Below, piece after piece: positions 15,810-25,024 of a stretch of DNA of 64,000 nt. The position numbers and the translations under genes are program-made. The notes beneath the pieces are model-generated. The model saw only the letters and a list, made by a program, of their open reading frames with translations, did no database searches and was not told the origin of the DNA. Origin of the DNA: Cyanobacteria bacterium FACHB-471 (GTDB lineage Bacteria > Cyanobacteriota > Cyanobacteriia > Elainellales > Elainellaceae); assembly GCA_014695345.1 (NCBI GenBank), contig JACJOC010000085.1, forward strand, positions 1-64,000, given 5' to 3'. The stretch's first letter is position 1, and every line of letters starts with the position of its first letter.

Positions 15810-18800
15810 CTATCGTTTGATCAGAGTTTGATTAATTTGATCGAGCAACTCTTTCATCGAAAGCGAGGGAGGGAGGACTTGAGCGGCGATCGCCTCCAGC
15901 ACTTCGCCTAGCCCCCCCATTTCAAACGGCTGGGGTTGACAGTTCCAAACCAGAATGGGCGGTTTAGTACCGACCTGAGCTAGAGTTTGCAGTGCTTTCA
16001 GCACCGACGGATGCGGTTCAGCATGACGCACGCACAACAGCAGCAGATCAACGCTCTGATGCTGGATTTGCTCTAACACCTCAGACCAGGAACGACTGAT
16101 TGAGCTACGAAAGCCCGCTGCTTGAAAATATTGCATTGAGGCTTGCAGCCATTCTGCCGCGCGCTTAGCATTGGGAGCAGGTGCTGTCCCTTCTACCCAG
16201 TCAGACTGCGGTAATGAAGCCCAATCTTGCTGAAGTGCCGCCACGTCAACGACCAAAACATGTGGTGCCCAGCTCATTCCGGCAGCGACCTGAATCACCT
16301 GAAGCAGTGCTGAGTCGGCATTTGAACTAGCTGCCTCGTCTGGCAAGGGCGAAGCCAAACAAGGAAAAACTGTTAGCTCTGGCAGTTGGTTTGCAGCTTG
16401 CGTAATTTCTGCGGTGAGCGTCACTAGCGGCAGGGCTGCTAAAGCTGGATATTCACTCAACTGCTTGAGGTAGGTCATTGGATCAGAGATGACTCCATCC
16501 AACAACATCACATTAGGCTTCCAAACTTTTGCCAGCAAATCTGCCTGGTCTAAGTCATCTACTTCTAGCATCCGACAGTTGTGAGGATGCAACAGACTAT
16601 TTAAGTGAGTCGCTAGATAATGCTCTGATTGGGCAGATAGCTCCTGTCCGCCTACGTTCAGGTGCAGAATGGTTAGACTGGTGACTGTATCTTGTGGCTC
16701 AGCCGCTTTGTGAATTAGAGGCTCCAGGCTTTGCTCTAACGCATCAGGCTGAATCGGCAAGTTAAGAAATCCATTGGCTCCATTGCGCTGAGCCTGAGCT
16801 TTTTCCAAGTGACTGGCAGTCACAATAACCGGGATGTGGCGAGTTTCGGCATCCGATTTTAGCAGGGTCAGGACATCCCAACCAGTTAGCAGGGGCAAAG
16901 CCGGATTTAGAAAGACCGTCGCAGGCTGGAGCCGTCGCACTTTTTCTAGGGCTTCGGTGCCAGAGCGGGCGATCGCCACCCGATAGCCCAGACCAGCCAA
17001 CTGATGGGTCAAGTCTTCTAAAAAGCGGGGCACTACCTCGACCACCAGCATCAGACGGTTGCTGTAAGTTTGTGCGAGCAGCTTAACCGACGATTGCGTT
17101 TCAGTTGCAGTGGCTTGAGGAGGGCTGGGCGGCAGCAAAATAGTAAATTGGCTCCCCTGCCCCTCAACGGAGGTGAATGTCACATCGCCGCCATGCAGCC
17201 GCGCTAGCCGCTGGGTCAATACGAGTCCCAGTCCGGTTCCTTCATATCGACGAGTCAGCGGGTTTTCAAGCTGCTGAAATTTTTGGAAAATCAGGTGTTG
17301 CTTTTCATCAGGAATGCCAATTCCGGTATCCCAAACGGTGAAGGCAATCCAACCTTCCCAGGCTTCCACGGTTAGCCCCACTTCGCCGCCTACTTCTGTG
17401 AACTTAAACGCATTGGAGAGCAGGTTGGTCAACATTTGCCGTAGCCGTAGCTCATCGGCAATCAAGGTTTTTAAACCGGGCTGCACAGTCAAGTCAAACT
17501 GAATTTCTGATGCTGAAGCGTTAATCTCGGTGCCGAGGCTTTCTTCCTGGGGCTGCAATCGACGGGCTTGCTCATAGGCGCGATCGCATACTGTCCTAAT
17601 ATTAACTAGCTCTAACGTTAGCTCCAGTTGTCCAGTTTCAATTCGAGTTAGATCCAGAATGTCATTAACAATTAGCACCAGATGTCTACCGCTCTGGTGA
17701 ATTAGTTGCGCGTAGCGAGTCTGGCGATTGTTTAGCTCACCCAACGCCTGGTCTTTGAGCAGCGTTGATAGCCCTAAAACTGCAGTCAGCGGAGTCTTTA
17801 GTTCGTGGCTGATGCAGGACAGAAACTCATCCTTGAGGCGATTAAGTTGGACGAGATCTGCATTTTTAGCAGTTAGCTCTTTAGCAACCCGGTGCTGCTC
17901 AGTAGTGTCCTGAGCCATTACCAGCCATAGCTCCTGAGAATGGGCTTGAGAAGGATGATCTGGCTCAGCAGCGAGGTCAGGTATCTCATGGGACTGAAAG
18001 CCAGACTGGGCACGACGGCGAGATTCTACCACCGATAAAAGAGCCGCCATACTGAACTGTGCGTAAGTAGAGCGGTTTCCCAGCGGAATTTTGAGAAACT
18101 GCCAGGTTCGCTCCTGTCCGTCTTTCATGGGACAAGTACAGACACAGGTATCTAAGTCAGCCCCTAAATGGCAAAAGCTGAAGCGATCGCCAATCGCATC
18201 AATCGGATTGGCAACACTCCAAGTCCCGGACAGATGGGACCGCTGGGCTGCGCTGAGGAACCACGGAGGCTCAAAGGAAGATTCGGTAGAGAGAGCAGGT
18301 TGGCTACGCTGTAGCACAGGCGTAGCGACTTCCAGCAGTAAAGCGGCTTCTCGACCTACGCTGCTAGGGTCTTGCAGCTCACCGAGTTGTTCCCGCCAAG
18401 ACAAGTTGCGAGCAACAACCTCGCCAGTGCTGGTTTGTAGCATCATGGGCAAGGGCAGTCGCTCTAGCAAATCAATCAACAGGTCTGCGGAAATTGACTC
18501 AGCAGAAATCGACTCAGCAAAGGTTGGCTCTACTGAGGGCGATTGCCTCGTGTGCTCAAACGCGATCGCCTTTTCACCTAACTGTTCCAGGCTTTTTTGA
18601 ATCTCTGCCATCCCTGACGATCGTTTCTGCAAACTGGGCATGGGGTTTAACACCAGAAACTTGAGCAGTTGCGTTTGGTTTAACAGCCCCAGACAGTCGC
18701 CGGACTCATCAATCAAGGCATATTGCCACTGCTCCAGGTCTTTCAGGTAAGGAGCAAGCTGGCTGATCGGCAAATCTGCAGATAGCTCAATTAGCGGCTC

Positions 18801-19100
18801 ATAGAGCGGCTGATCGACAAGAAAGGATAATTGCTGAAGGGTGTGCTGCCAGGGAGCGATCGCAGTCTCAGAGTAATTACGATCTACGACTTCTGTTGTC
18901 TCTTCAACTTCTGCGGTCTCTTTAGATAGAAAGTCTTTAAGGCAATGAAGGGTCAACGTTCCCACTAACCGCTGTCCATCGGTAACAATAACCCGCTCAC
19001 AGCTAATTTGTTGAAATAACCCTAGCACCGCTGGCAGTCTGGCAGTTTGAGCGCAGACTGGCGTAGGTTGGATAAATTCCCTGACAGAAGCAACATACAT
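15810..19100 (-). CDS. Hybrid sensor histidine kinase: CBS pair, PAS, HisKA, HATPase, pseudoreceiver
   Basis: A 1096-residue multidomain kinase divergent from kaiA. Two CBS-like units (about 1-60 and 95-152) form a Bateman module that may bind an adenine nucleotide. A PAS-like region (about 205-350) carries Cys310, 319, 321 and 323. HisKA has the phospho-His at 432 (SCISHELKTPL). HATPase follows (LLSNAFKFT, WDTGIGIP, EGTGLGL, to about 657). A receiver-like domain (about 683-795) has Asn732 in place of the phosphoacceptor Asp and no Lys in LNLPIQ, so it cannot be phosphorylated normally. A further receiver-like part (about 805-910, NVMLLDG) and a C-terminal region of about 180 residues follow. 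No membrane span is evident. Position and pseudoreceiver recall CikA, but the N-terminus is unlike CikA's. Confidence 0.9.
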   Translation of the reverse strand: MYVASVREFIQPTPVCAQTARLPAVLGLFQQISCERVIVTDGQRLVGTLTLHCLKDFLSKETAEVEETTEVVDRNYSETAIAPWQHTLQQLSFLVDQPLYEPLIELSADLPISQLAPYLKDLEQWQYALIDESGDCLGLLNQTQLLKFLVLNPMPSLQKRSSGMAEIQKSLEQLGEKAIAFEHTRQSPSVEPTFAESISAESISADLLIDLLERLPLPMMLQTSTGEVVARNLSWREQLGELQDPSSVGREAALLLEVATPVLQRSQPALSTESSFEPPWFLSAAQRSHLSGTWSVANPIDAIGDRFSFCHLGADLDTCVCTCPMKDGQERTWQFLKIPLGNRSTYAQFSMAALLSVVESRRRAQSGFQSHEIPDLAAEPDHPSQAHSQELWLVMAQDTTEQHRVAKELTAKNADLVQLNRLKDEFLSCISHELKTPLTAVLGLSTLLKDQALGELNNRQTRYAQLIHQSGRHLVLIVNDILDLTRIETGQLELTLELVNIRTVCDRAYEQARRLQPQEESLGTEINASASEIQFDLTVQPGLKTLIADELRLRQMLTNLLSNAFKFTEVGGEVGLTVEAWEGWIAFTVWDTGIGIPDEKQHLIFQKFQQLENPLTRRYEGTGLGLVLTQRLARLHGGDVTFTSVEGQGSQFTILLPPSPPQATATETQSSVKLLAQTYSNRLMLVVEVVPRFLEDLTHQLAGLGYRVAIARSGTEALEKVRRLQPATVFLNPALPLLTGWDVLTLLKSDAETRHIPVIVTASHLEKAQAQRNGANGFLNLPIQPDALEQSLEPLIHKAAEPQDTVTSLTILHLNVGGQELSAQSEHYLATHLNSLLHPHNCRMLEVDDLDQADLLAKVWKPNVMLLDGVISDPMTYLKQLSEYPALAALPLVTLTAEITQAANQLPELTVFPCLASPLPDEAASSNADSALLQVIQVAAGMSWAPHVLVVDVAALQQDWASLPQSDWVEGTAPAPNAKRAAEWLQASMQYFQAAGFRSSISRSWSEVLEQIQHQSVDLLLLCVRHAEPHPSVLKALQTLAQVGTKPPILVWNCQPQPFEMGGLGEVLEAIAAQVLPPSLSMKELLDQINQTLIKR

Positions 19101-19260
19101 GTATTACGAGAAAGCAGGCCCCAGTGAGAATTTTATCAACAAGCTAGCGATCCTAGCTCAATTATGGCCGCATGACAGAAGAAGTAAAGGCGTTTGCAAT
19201 TACAATAAATGTTAAGTATTTTAATGCTGCTTAGCGATCGCCCAGTTTTCGCTAGGATTC

Positions 19261-19288
19261 TTGACAAGTCTACTCCTCTCACTATCAG
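19261..19288 (+). promoter_or_regulatory. Candidate kaiA promoter
   Basis: TTGACA at 19261-19266 and TATCAG at 19283-19288 are separated by 16 bp, giving a start of transcription about 45 bp before the kaiA start codon. The 239-bp region also has to carry the divergent kinase promoter. It contains a HIP1 octamer at about 19234. Confidence 0.4.
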
Positions 19289-19339
19289 TTCAGCTTTATA
19301 GATCTTCTTGCAGTTATTGTCCTTTTTGTAGTCATAGCT

Positions 19340-20251
19340 TTGCGTCCTCAACTGTTTATCTGTTGCCTGATCTCTTCTGATGCACTAGCGCAATCCCTCA
19401 AGCATTCTCTTCAGCGAGACTCTTTCGAGGGCGCGTTAAGTGGACAGTACAGCCTGACTCAATTTGCGGTTGAGACTGAATTTCTCAGTTTTATTGAGCG
19501 AGAAAAACAGTTGGACTGTTTAATTCTGCAAGATACTGCAAAGCTTTTGGCGACGCTTGGACAGCTCAGAGAACGGGCCATTCTCCTGCCAACGGTGATT
19601 TTAGACTCAGTCACCCCATCGTCTGTTCAAGACTCACCTATCTTGGCAGAAGCTGATCTGTCAGATCCGGATGCTCTCTACCATACGGCTGTCCTGAGAA
19701 CATCAGTTGATCAGCTGCATCAGATCGACCAAACCATTGATCGAGCGATTGATCAATTCTTGACGCTATCGCTTTCTTGCCCGCTCCCTGAGCAGGATTC
19801 AACCCCTGGCTCCCTGGCAGCCCTGACCACCCATACGTCTCTCGTTTCTCAACAAAAACGCCTGTCTGACAAACTGAAAGAACGGTTAGGATACCTCGGT
19901 GTGTACTACAAAAGGAATCCCCAAAACTTTCTCCGACACTTGTCCTCATCTGAGCGAAAAGAGCTAATCCAGCAGCTTAAGGAAGATTACCGGGAAATTG
20001 TCCTGAATTATTTTGCCAGAGAAGACAATCTTAACGAGAGAATTGATAATTTCGTCAACGTGGCTTTTTTCGCTGACATTTCAGTCTCGACCATTGTAGA
20101 AATTCACATGGAATTGATGGACGAATTCTCTAAACAGCTACAGCTAGAAGGACGCAGTGATGATATCTTGCTGGACTATCGGCTGACCCTGATCGATGCG
20201 ATCGCCCATCTCTGTGAAATGTATCGTCGCTCCATTCCGAGAGAGTCTTGA
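19340..20251 (+). CDS. kaiA: Circadian clock protein KaiA
   Basis: A full-length KaiA of 303 residues. KaiA stimulates KaiC autophosphorylation by holding the KaiC A-loop. The N-terminal pseudoreceiver (about 1-135, [15 protein letters not shown]) lacks a phosphorylation site, as in known KaiA, and binds quinones in the characterised protein. The C-terminal four-helix domain (about 180-300) is very conserved: [36 protein letters not shown] and [19 protein letters not shown]. The start codon is TTG at 19340 with no strong ribosome binding site. No better start gives the complete receiver, so low translation is possible. kaiB follows after 82 bp. Confidence 0.97.
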   Translation: MRPQLFICCLISSDALAQSLKHSLQRDSFEGALSGQYSLTQFAVETEFLSFIEREKQLDCLILQDTAKLLATLGQLRERAILLPTVILDSVTPSSVQDSPILAEADLSDPDALYHTAVLRTSVDQLHQIDQTIDRAIDQFLTLSLSCPLPEQDSTPGSLAALTTHTSLVSQQKRLSDKLKERLGYLGVYYKRNPQNFLRHLSSSERKELIQQLKEDYREIVLNYFAREDNLNERIDNFVNVAFFADISVSTIVEIHMELMDEFSKQLQLEGRSDDILLDYRLTLIDAIAHLCEMYRRSIPRES

Positions 20252-20333
20252 AAACTCTTATAAGCGATCGCCATCAGCATTTACAATCCTCATTGTCGTC
20301 TCGTCAAAAAACCGAATTCCTCATTGGAGATCC

Positions 20334-20651
20334 ATGAGTCCACTCAAAAAGACTTACATTTTGAAGCTTTACGTCGCTGGGAACACCCCCAACTCGATTC
20401 GCGCTTTAAAGACTTTGAACAACATTTTGGAAAAAGAATTTCAGGGTGTGTATGCGCTGAAGGTGATTGACGTTCTCAAAAATCCTCAGCTTGCCGAAGA
20501 AGACAAAATTCTCGCGACCCCAACCCTATCAAAAATCCTGCCTCCGCCCGTGCGAAAGATCATCGGAGACTTATCGGATCGCGAGAAAGTTTTAATCGGA
20601 CTAGACCTTTTGTACGACGAATTGCGAGAAGATGAACGGGAAGAACAGTAG
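20334..20651 (+). CDS. kaiB: Circadian clock protein KaiB
   Basis: A 105-residue thioredoxin-like, fold-switching protein that binds phosphorylated KaiC and sequesters KaiA. It starts [21 protein letters not shown] and contains [22 protein letters not shown] and [20 protein letters not shown], almost identical to characterised KaiB. The frame is open further upstream, but the ATG at 20334 with GGAG before it matches the family start. The acidic end (REDEREEQ) is usual. The kaiA-kaiB gap contains TACAAT near 20283, a possible -10 of a separate kaiBC promoter. Confidence 0.98.
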   Translation: MSPLKKTYILKLYVAGNTPNSIRALKTLNNILEKEFQGVYALKVIDVLKNPQLAEEDKILATPTLSKILPPPVRKIIGDLSDREKVLIGLDLLYDELREDEREEQ

Positions 20652-20740
20652 TTCAATCCAAAAACCTTATCCATCCCACCGCACACTTCACACCATTGAA
20701 CTAACTTTAAAAACTCTTTTGGTAAGCTGTTGACAGATTT

Positions 20741-22303
20741 ATGAATAAAGCTAATCAAACTGGGCAAGCCATTGAATCGACCTCAGCAGGTATCCAGAAG
20801 ATTCGTACCCTAATTGAAGGCTTTGATGATATCAGTCACGGCGGTCTGCCAGTTGGTAGAACTACTCTAGTCAGCGGCACCTCTGGAACTGGAAAGACCC
20901 TGATTGCCGTCCAATTTCTCTACAACGGCATCACTCACTTTGACGAAGCCGGGGTATTTGTCACGTTTGAAGAATCTCCGGCTGATATCATCAAAAACGC
21001 TCACAGCTTTGGCTGGAATTTGCAGCAGCTAATCGATCAGGGCAAGCTGTTTATCCTGGATGCTTCCCCTGATCCCGAAGGGCAGGACGTAGTCGGCAAC
21101 TTTGACCTGTCTGCGCTGATCGAGCGAATTCAGTACGCGATTCGTAAATACAAAGCCAAACGAGTTTCGATTGACTCCGTTACAGCAGTCTTTCAGCAAT
21201 ACGATGCAGCTTCAGTCGTGCGGCGCGAAATTTTTCGGCTGGTCGCTCGCCTCAAGCAGATGAATGCCACAACGATCATGACCACGGAGCGAGTCGAGGA
21301 ATACGGCCCGGTTGCCCGCTTTGGCGTTGAGGAGTTTGTCTCTGATAACGTGGCGATCGTCCGAAATGTGCTGGAGGGAGAACGCCGTCGCCGCACGATC
21401 GAAATTCTCAAACTGCGCGGCACAACCCACATGAAGGGCGAATATCCCTTCACCATCACCAATGATGGCATCAACATCTTCCCACTCGGAGCCATGCGCT
21501 TAACGCAGCGATCGTCCAACGTCCGCGTTTCCTCTGGAGTAAAGACGCTGGACGAAATGTGTGGTGGCGGCTTTTTCAAAGATTCGATCATCCTGGCAAC
21601 GGGAGCGACAGGTACAGGCAAAACGATGCTGGTCAGCAAGTTTTTGCAGGATGCCTGTAGGATTGGCGAACGCGCTTTGCTGTTTGCCTATGAAGAATCT
21701 CGCGCTCAGCTTTCCCGCAACGCCTATTCCTGGGGGATTGACTTTGAGGAACTGGAGCAAAAGGGCTTGCTGAGAATTCTCTGTGCTTATCCAGAGTCGG
21801 CAGGTTTGGAAGACCATTTGCAGATCATCAAGTCTGAAATTGCCCAGTTTAAGCCATCTCGAATTGCGATCGATTCGCTTTCTGCCCTAGCGCGGGGCGT
21901 GAGTAACAATGCATTTCGTCAGTTTGTTATTGGCGTGACGGGCTTCGCTAAGCAGGAAGAAATTACAGGGTTCTTCACCAACACGACCGATCAATTTATG
22001 GGCTCGAACTCCATTACCGACTCCCATATTTCTACAATCACCGACACAATTTTGATGTTGCAATATGTCGAGATTCGCGGCGAAATGGCACGAGCGCTGA
22101 ACGTCTTTAAGATGCGCGGTTCCTGGCACGACAAGGGCATTCGGGAATACACGATCAGCGCTCAAGGACCACAAATTAAAGAATCTTTCCGCAACTTTGA
22201 AGGAATCATCAGTGGCTCCCCCACTCGCATCGCAGTTGATGAGAAGAATGAGCTTTCGCGGATCGTACGCGGCTTCCAAGAAAAATCTGACGACGATGCC
22301 TAA
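20741..22303 (+). CDS. kaiC: Circadian clock ATPase/autokinase KaiC
   Basis: A 520-residue double RecA-like protein, core of the clock oscillator. The CI domain has Walker A GTSGTGKT (46-53) and catalytic Glu77-Glu78 (FEES). The CII domain has Walker A GATGTGKT and AYEES. The phosphorylation sites Thr426, Ser431 and Thr432 lie in SITDSHISTITD, with numbering identical to the Synechococcus elongatus protein. The C-terminal A-loop region (SGSPTRIAVDEKNELSRIVRGF) that KaiA binds is complete. It lies 89 bp after kaiB in the normal order and is probably co-transcribed with it. Confidence 0.98.
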   Translation: MNKANQTGQAIESTSAGIQKIRTLIEGFDDISHGGLPVGRTTLVSGTSGTGKTLIAVQFLYNGITHFDEAGVFVTFEESPADIIKNAHSFGWNLQQLIDQGKLFILDASPDPEGQDVVGNFDLSALIERIQYAIRKYKAKRVSIDSVTAVFQQYDAASVVRREIFRLVARLKQMNATTIMTTERVEEYGPVARFGVEEFVSDNVAIVRNVLEGERRRRTIEILKLRGTTHMKGEYPFTITNDGINIFPLGAMRLTQRSSNVRVSSGVKTLDEMCGGGFFKDSIILATGATGTGKTMLVSKFLQDACRIGERALLFAYEESRAQLSRNAYSWGIDFEELEQKGLLRILCAYPESAGLEDHLQIIKSEIAQFKPSRIAIDSLSALARGVSNNAFRQFVIGVTGFAKQEEITGFFTNTTDQFMGSNSITDSHISTITDTILMLQYVEIRGEMARALNVFKMRGSWHDKGIREYTISAQGPQIKESFRNFEGIISGSPTRIAVDEKNELSRIVRGFQEKSDDDA

Positions 22304-22568
22304 CCCGTAGAGTGGGCAGTACTCACCTTATAATCTTGTTCCCAGGTAAAACTCGGGAGGCATTGCTGATCTGAGGTATGAATTTCGTAGAGTCATGGCA
22401 ATGCCATGACCCTGCAGAGGGAATTGAGAGCCGTGAATCATGCCCGCATTCAGTAACGCCAAACCTAGAAATGTCTATAGTAAGGCTTTGCCTCATAAAG
22501 AGTACAAGAAGCAGAGCCTTTGGTTGGCACTACGAGACTGAGCCTCGTAACGAGGAGAACTAGGGGAT
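22304..22568. terminator. Convergent kaiC/DUF4335 intergenic region with palindromes
   Basis: The 265-bp convergent region contains GTCATGGCA-A-TGCCATGAC (about 22392-22410, perfect 9-bp arms) and CCTCGTAACGAGG (about 22543-22555). One or both may end transcripts arriving from either side. No gene is seen. Confidence 0.45.
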
Positions 22569-24026
22569 TTAAGGGCTTTCCATGAAGGTTTGAACTCTGC
22601 CGCTGGGGTCGAGAACAATGCGGATTTGAGGGTTACCACCATTCTCAACGGGAGAGACAAAGGGTTCACCGGGAAGGGGCATTCCGGTGCGATCGATGTA
22701 GTCCCCAGCAGCCCGTCCGAGGGGAACAATTCGCTGAATTGTGCCGTCAGCGCCTAATTGCAGTCGATATTCCAGTGTTTGGTCGAGGCTTTCGGGCGGT
22801 TGCCAGCGTTCCTGGAAAAAGGCGCGGGCTTCTGCGACTTGGGGAATGGTGTCAAAGGCAGTGCTGCCTGGGTTGGGGCGATCGCCTCCTCCTTCATCCA
22901 ACGGTGCAGCCTCCGACGAAGCAAATGCGTCCCCTTGCCCTGATGAAGATCGCGCTGCACTCGAAGGCGCATCTGCCGCTTCTGATTCCGTTGGAACTTG
23001 CAATTCAGATGGATTGCTGCCTGTTCCAGGTGCATCCGATCGCTGTTGGGTAGGAGCGATCGCTACATCGGGGAGATTGGTGGGAGCGCTGGGAGCGCTG
23101 GAAGTGTTAGGGACAGGAGCATTCGGCGTAGGGGTACGAGGTACCCCTACTGATGGCAACCCGGTACCTGGTGAAGGGAGAGTATTAGCATTGGGCGGCG
23201 GTAGCGGAATATCGAGCGGTTGAGAGTTGGGAGGGGTTGTGTCTTTACCAGACGGAAGAGGGGTAAGCGCAATGTCTTGTGGATCTTCGCTAAAGGTACC
23301 TTCTGCGGTTTGGATTTCGTTCGTGTCTTCGTTAGCAGCAGTAATCGTAGGCTGTCCAGCGTAAGGATCGACAAAGCGAATGATCGACGCTGTTACCCCA
23401 ACTGCCAACACTAGGACAGCGGCAACCTTTGCCCAGGCAGGCGTAGCGTTAAGCCAGGTGGGACGGTTAAGCGTGGGGAGAGCGATCGCCTCCGCACTGT
23501 ACTCATCCAAGGCATTTGCCAAATCAAATAGCTGCAAAGCGCTCAGCCGCACTACATTTGACTCACCTGTGGACAATTCACCCAAGCAAAGGTCGTGGGA
23601 CAGCAAGCCCTTTGGCTTGAGATAAATCTCAGTTGCGCTCCCAGTTGCACCAGTACCATTACCCTCCTCGGGTTGCATTACTGCTGTACCGTTTCCTACC
23701 CTACTAGAAGCAGCACCCGGCAAAGACTCTAGCTGGTCAAAGGATGCCAACAGGGGAGGAGATTGCCCTAGCGTAGGAGCGGTACCTAAAACATTTTGCA
23801 CATAGCGCTCGACTGCTTCACATAGCGCCTCTAACTGAGCGCGATCGCCTGTAATCTGTACCTGCTCTTCTGGCGGTAAGCGTGGGTCATCAAAGCTAAG
23901 CTGAAACCGCAACTGCTTCAACACAGGGCGACCTGCCCAGCGAGACAGAGGCGACCCTTTTGCCGCAATTTCCAGTGTGCAGGTAGGGGGAGTATATCGA
24001 CGCAAAACGGAGTTGGGCAAAGACAT
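22569..24026 (-). CDS. DUF4335 domain protein
   Basis: A 485-residue cyanobacterial protein of unknown function. The DUF4335 domain is at the N-terminus (about 1-190), starting NSVLRRYTPPTCTLEIAAKGSPLSRW. A single membrane span lies at about 197-217 (WAKVAAVLVLAVGVTASII). A long Pro/Ser/Ala-rich linker (about 225-390) leads to a C-terminal domain with ERWQPPESLDQTLEYRLQL and GNPQIRIVLDPSGRVQTF. The ATG at 24026 is preferred; an upstream start at 24125 adds 33 unrelated residues. It lies downstream of a DUF3038 gene, the usual partner in cyanobacteria, so the two products probably act together. Confidence 0.88.
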   Translation of the reverse strand: MSLPNSVLRRYTPPTCTLEIAAKGSPLSRWAGRPVLKQLRFQLSFDDPRLPPEEQVQITGDRAQLEALCEAVERYVQNVLGTAPTLGQSPPLLASFDQLESLPGAASSRVGNGTAVMQPEEGNGTGATGSATEIYLKPKGLLSHDLCLGELSTGESNVVRLSALQLFDLANALDEYSAEAIALPTLNRPTWLNATPAWAKVAAVLVLAVGVTASIIRFVDPYAGQPTITAANEDTNEIQTAEGTFSEDPQDIALTPLPSGKDTTPPNSQPLDIPLPPPNANTLPSPGTGLPSVGVPRTPTPNAPVPNTSSAPSAPTNLPDVAIAPTQQRSDAPGTGSNPSELQVPTESEAADAPSSAARSSSGQGDAFASSEAAPLDEGGGDRPNPGSTAFDTIPQVAEARAFFQERWQPPESLDQTLEYRLQLGADGTIQRIVPLGRAAGDYIDRTGMPLPGEPFVSPVENGGNPQIRIVLDPSGRVQTFMESP

Positions 24027-24183
24027 GGTTAAGGAAGAGAGGTTTGGCTTTCTTCTAAAGACACACGGATAGATCCACAGGTGAACAGAAGCAAGCTGTT
24101 TTGTGGAAGCAAGGATACGACTCAATCACCGAAATTATAAGGATACTGCTGAGATAAAGCTTCGTCTCTGCGGTATATAAAGC

Positions 24184-24801
24184 TCATAGCTCTGGCTTTG
24201 AAGGATGAACTGGCGCGACACCAGTGCGATCGAGCAGTGCCATCCAAAGCCGCCGAGAGCCATTAGGAGCGCTATAAAACAACAGATCAATCAGCAGTTT
24301 CAGCGCCAGGTGAGTCAACTGGTCGGGCGGTGTGTTTTCGCCGTCTTCCATCCGTTCCTGGTAGGCATTGCTGAAATTATCGAGGTAATCCCCCAATAGC
24401 GCAGCCTGGTGAGGTTCACGGTTTTGTTCAGCAAGTTGTTCTAATAGCCCCACTGCACGGCGAATTAGCTCTTGATGCTGGTTTGCCAGACGACAGGCAA
24501 TCAAGACAAGCGATCGCGCCTCCTCTACATCCAACCGCTTACGTCCCTGCCCCTTTCGCAAAGGGCTAGACTGCCTCAACCGCCACAGCGAAACGCGATC
24601 TGCCACGACATCTGCCAGGTTTAGCTCTGCCGCCGTTCGCAACATTGCTTCAGAGCCAATTCCAGCTAACGCCTCCAGCGCCAGCAACACCAAATCCAGT
24701 TGGGCTTTGATGTTGTCCAACTGAGTCGGGTCTGGCTGAATGCCTGAAGTTAGCTCCTCCCAGGCAGCATTTGAATTGGGTGACTTAACGGTAGAAGGCA
24801 T
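24184..24801 (-). CDS. DUF3038 domain protein
   Basis: A 205-residue mostly helical soluble protein. Recognisable DUF3038 pieces are LDNIKAQLDLVLLALEALAGIGSEAML, then RVSLWRLRQSSPLRKG and LTHLALKLLIDLLFYSA. No catalytic motif is visible. Its gene lies 157 bp upstream of the DUF4335 gene on the same strand, and that pairing is conserved in cyanobacteria. Function is unknown. Confidence 0.87.
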   Translation of the reverse strand: MPSTVKSPNSNAAWEELTSGIQPDPTQLDNIKAQLDLVLLALEALAGIGSEAMLRTAAELNLADVVADRVSLWRLRQSSPLRKGQGRKRLDVEEARSLVLIACRLANQHQELIRRAVGLLEQLAEQNREPHQAALLGDYLDNFSNAYQERMEDGENTPPDQLTHLALKLLIDLLFYSAPNGSRRLWMALLDRTGVAPVHPSKPEL

Positions 24802-25024
24802 AAGTCTAAATTACGGCACGAGACAAAGTTTGGCGGAGCAGTTACAGGACTTGAAACAAGACTACTTAACTCTAGAGTAAGTTTCTCTCTACCCTAAAAG
24901 TTGGTTATTTCCGATACATCCCCCAATGGGACAGCTTCTGCAATAACAAATCATTTGCGCCTTGGATAATCTATTAGCCCATCTGCTAGAGCAATCTTAT
25001 TAAGCGGTTTTTACGGAAAAACTA

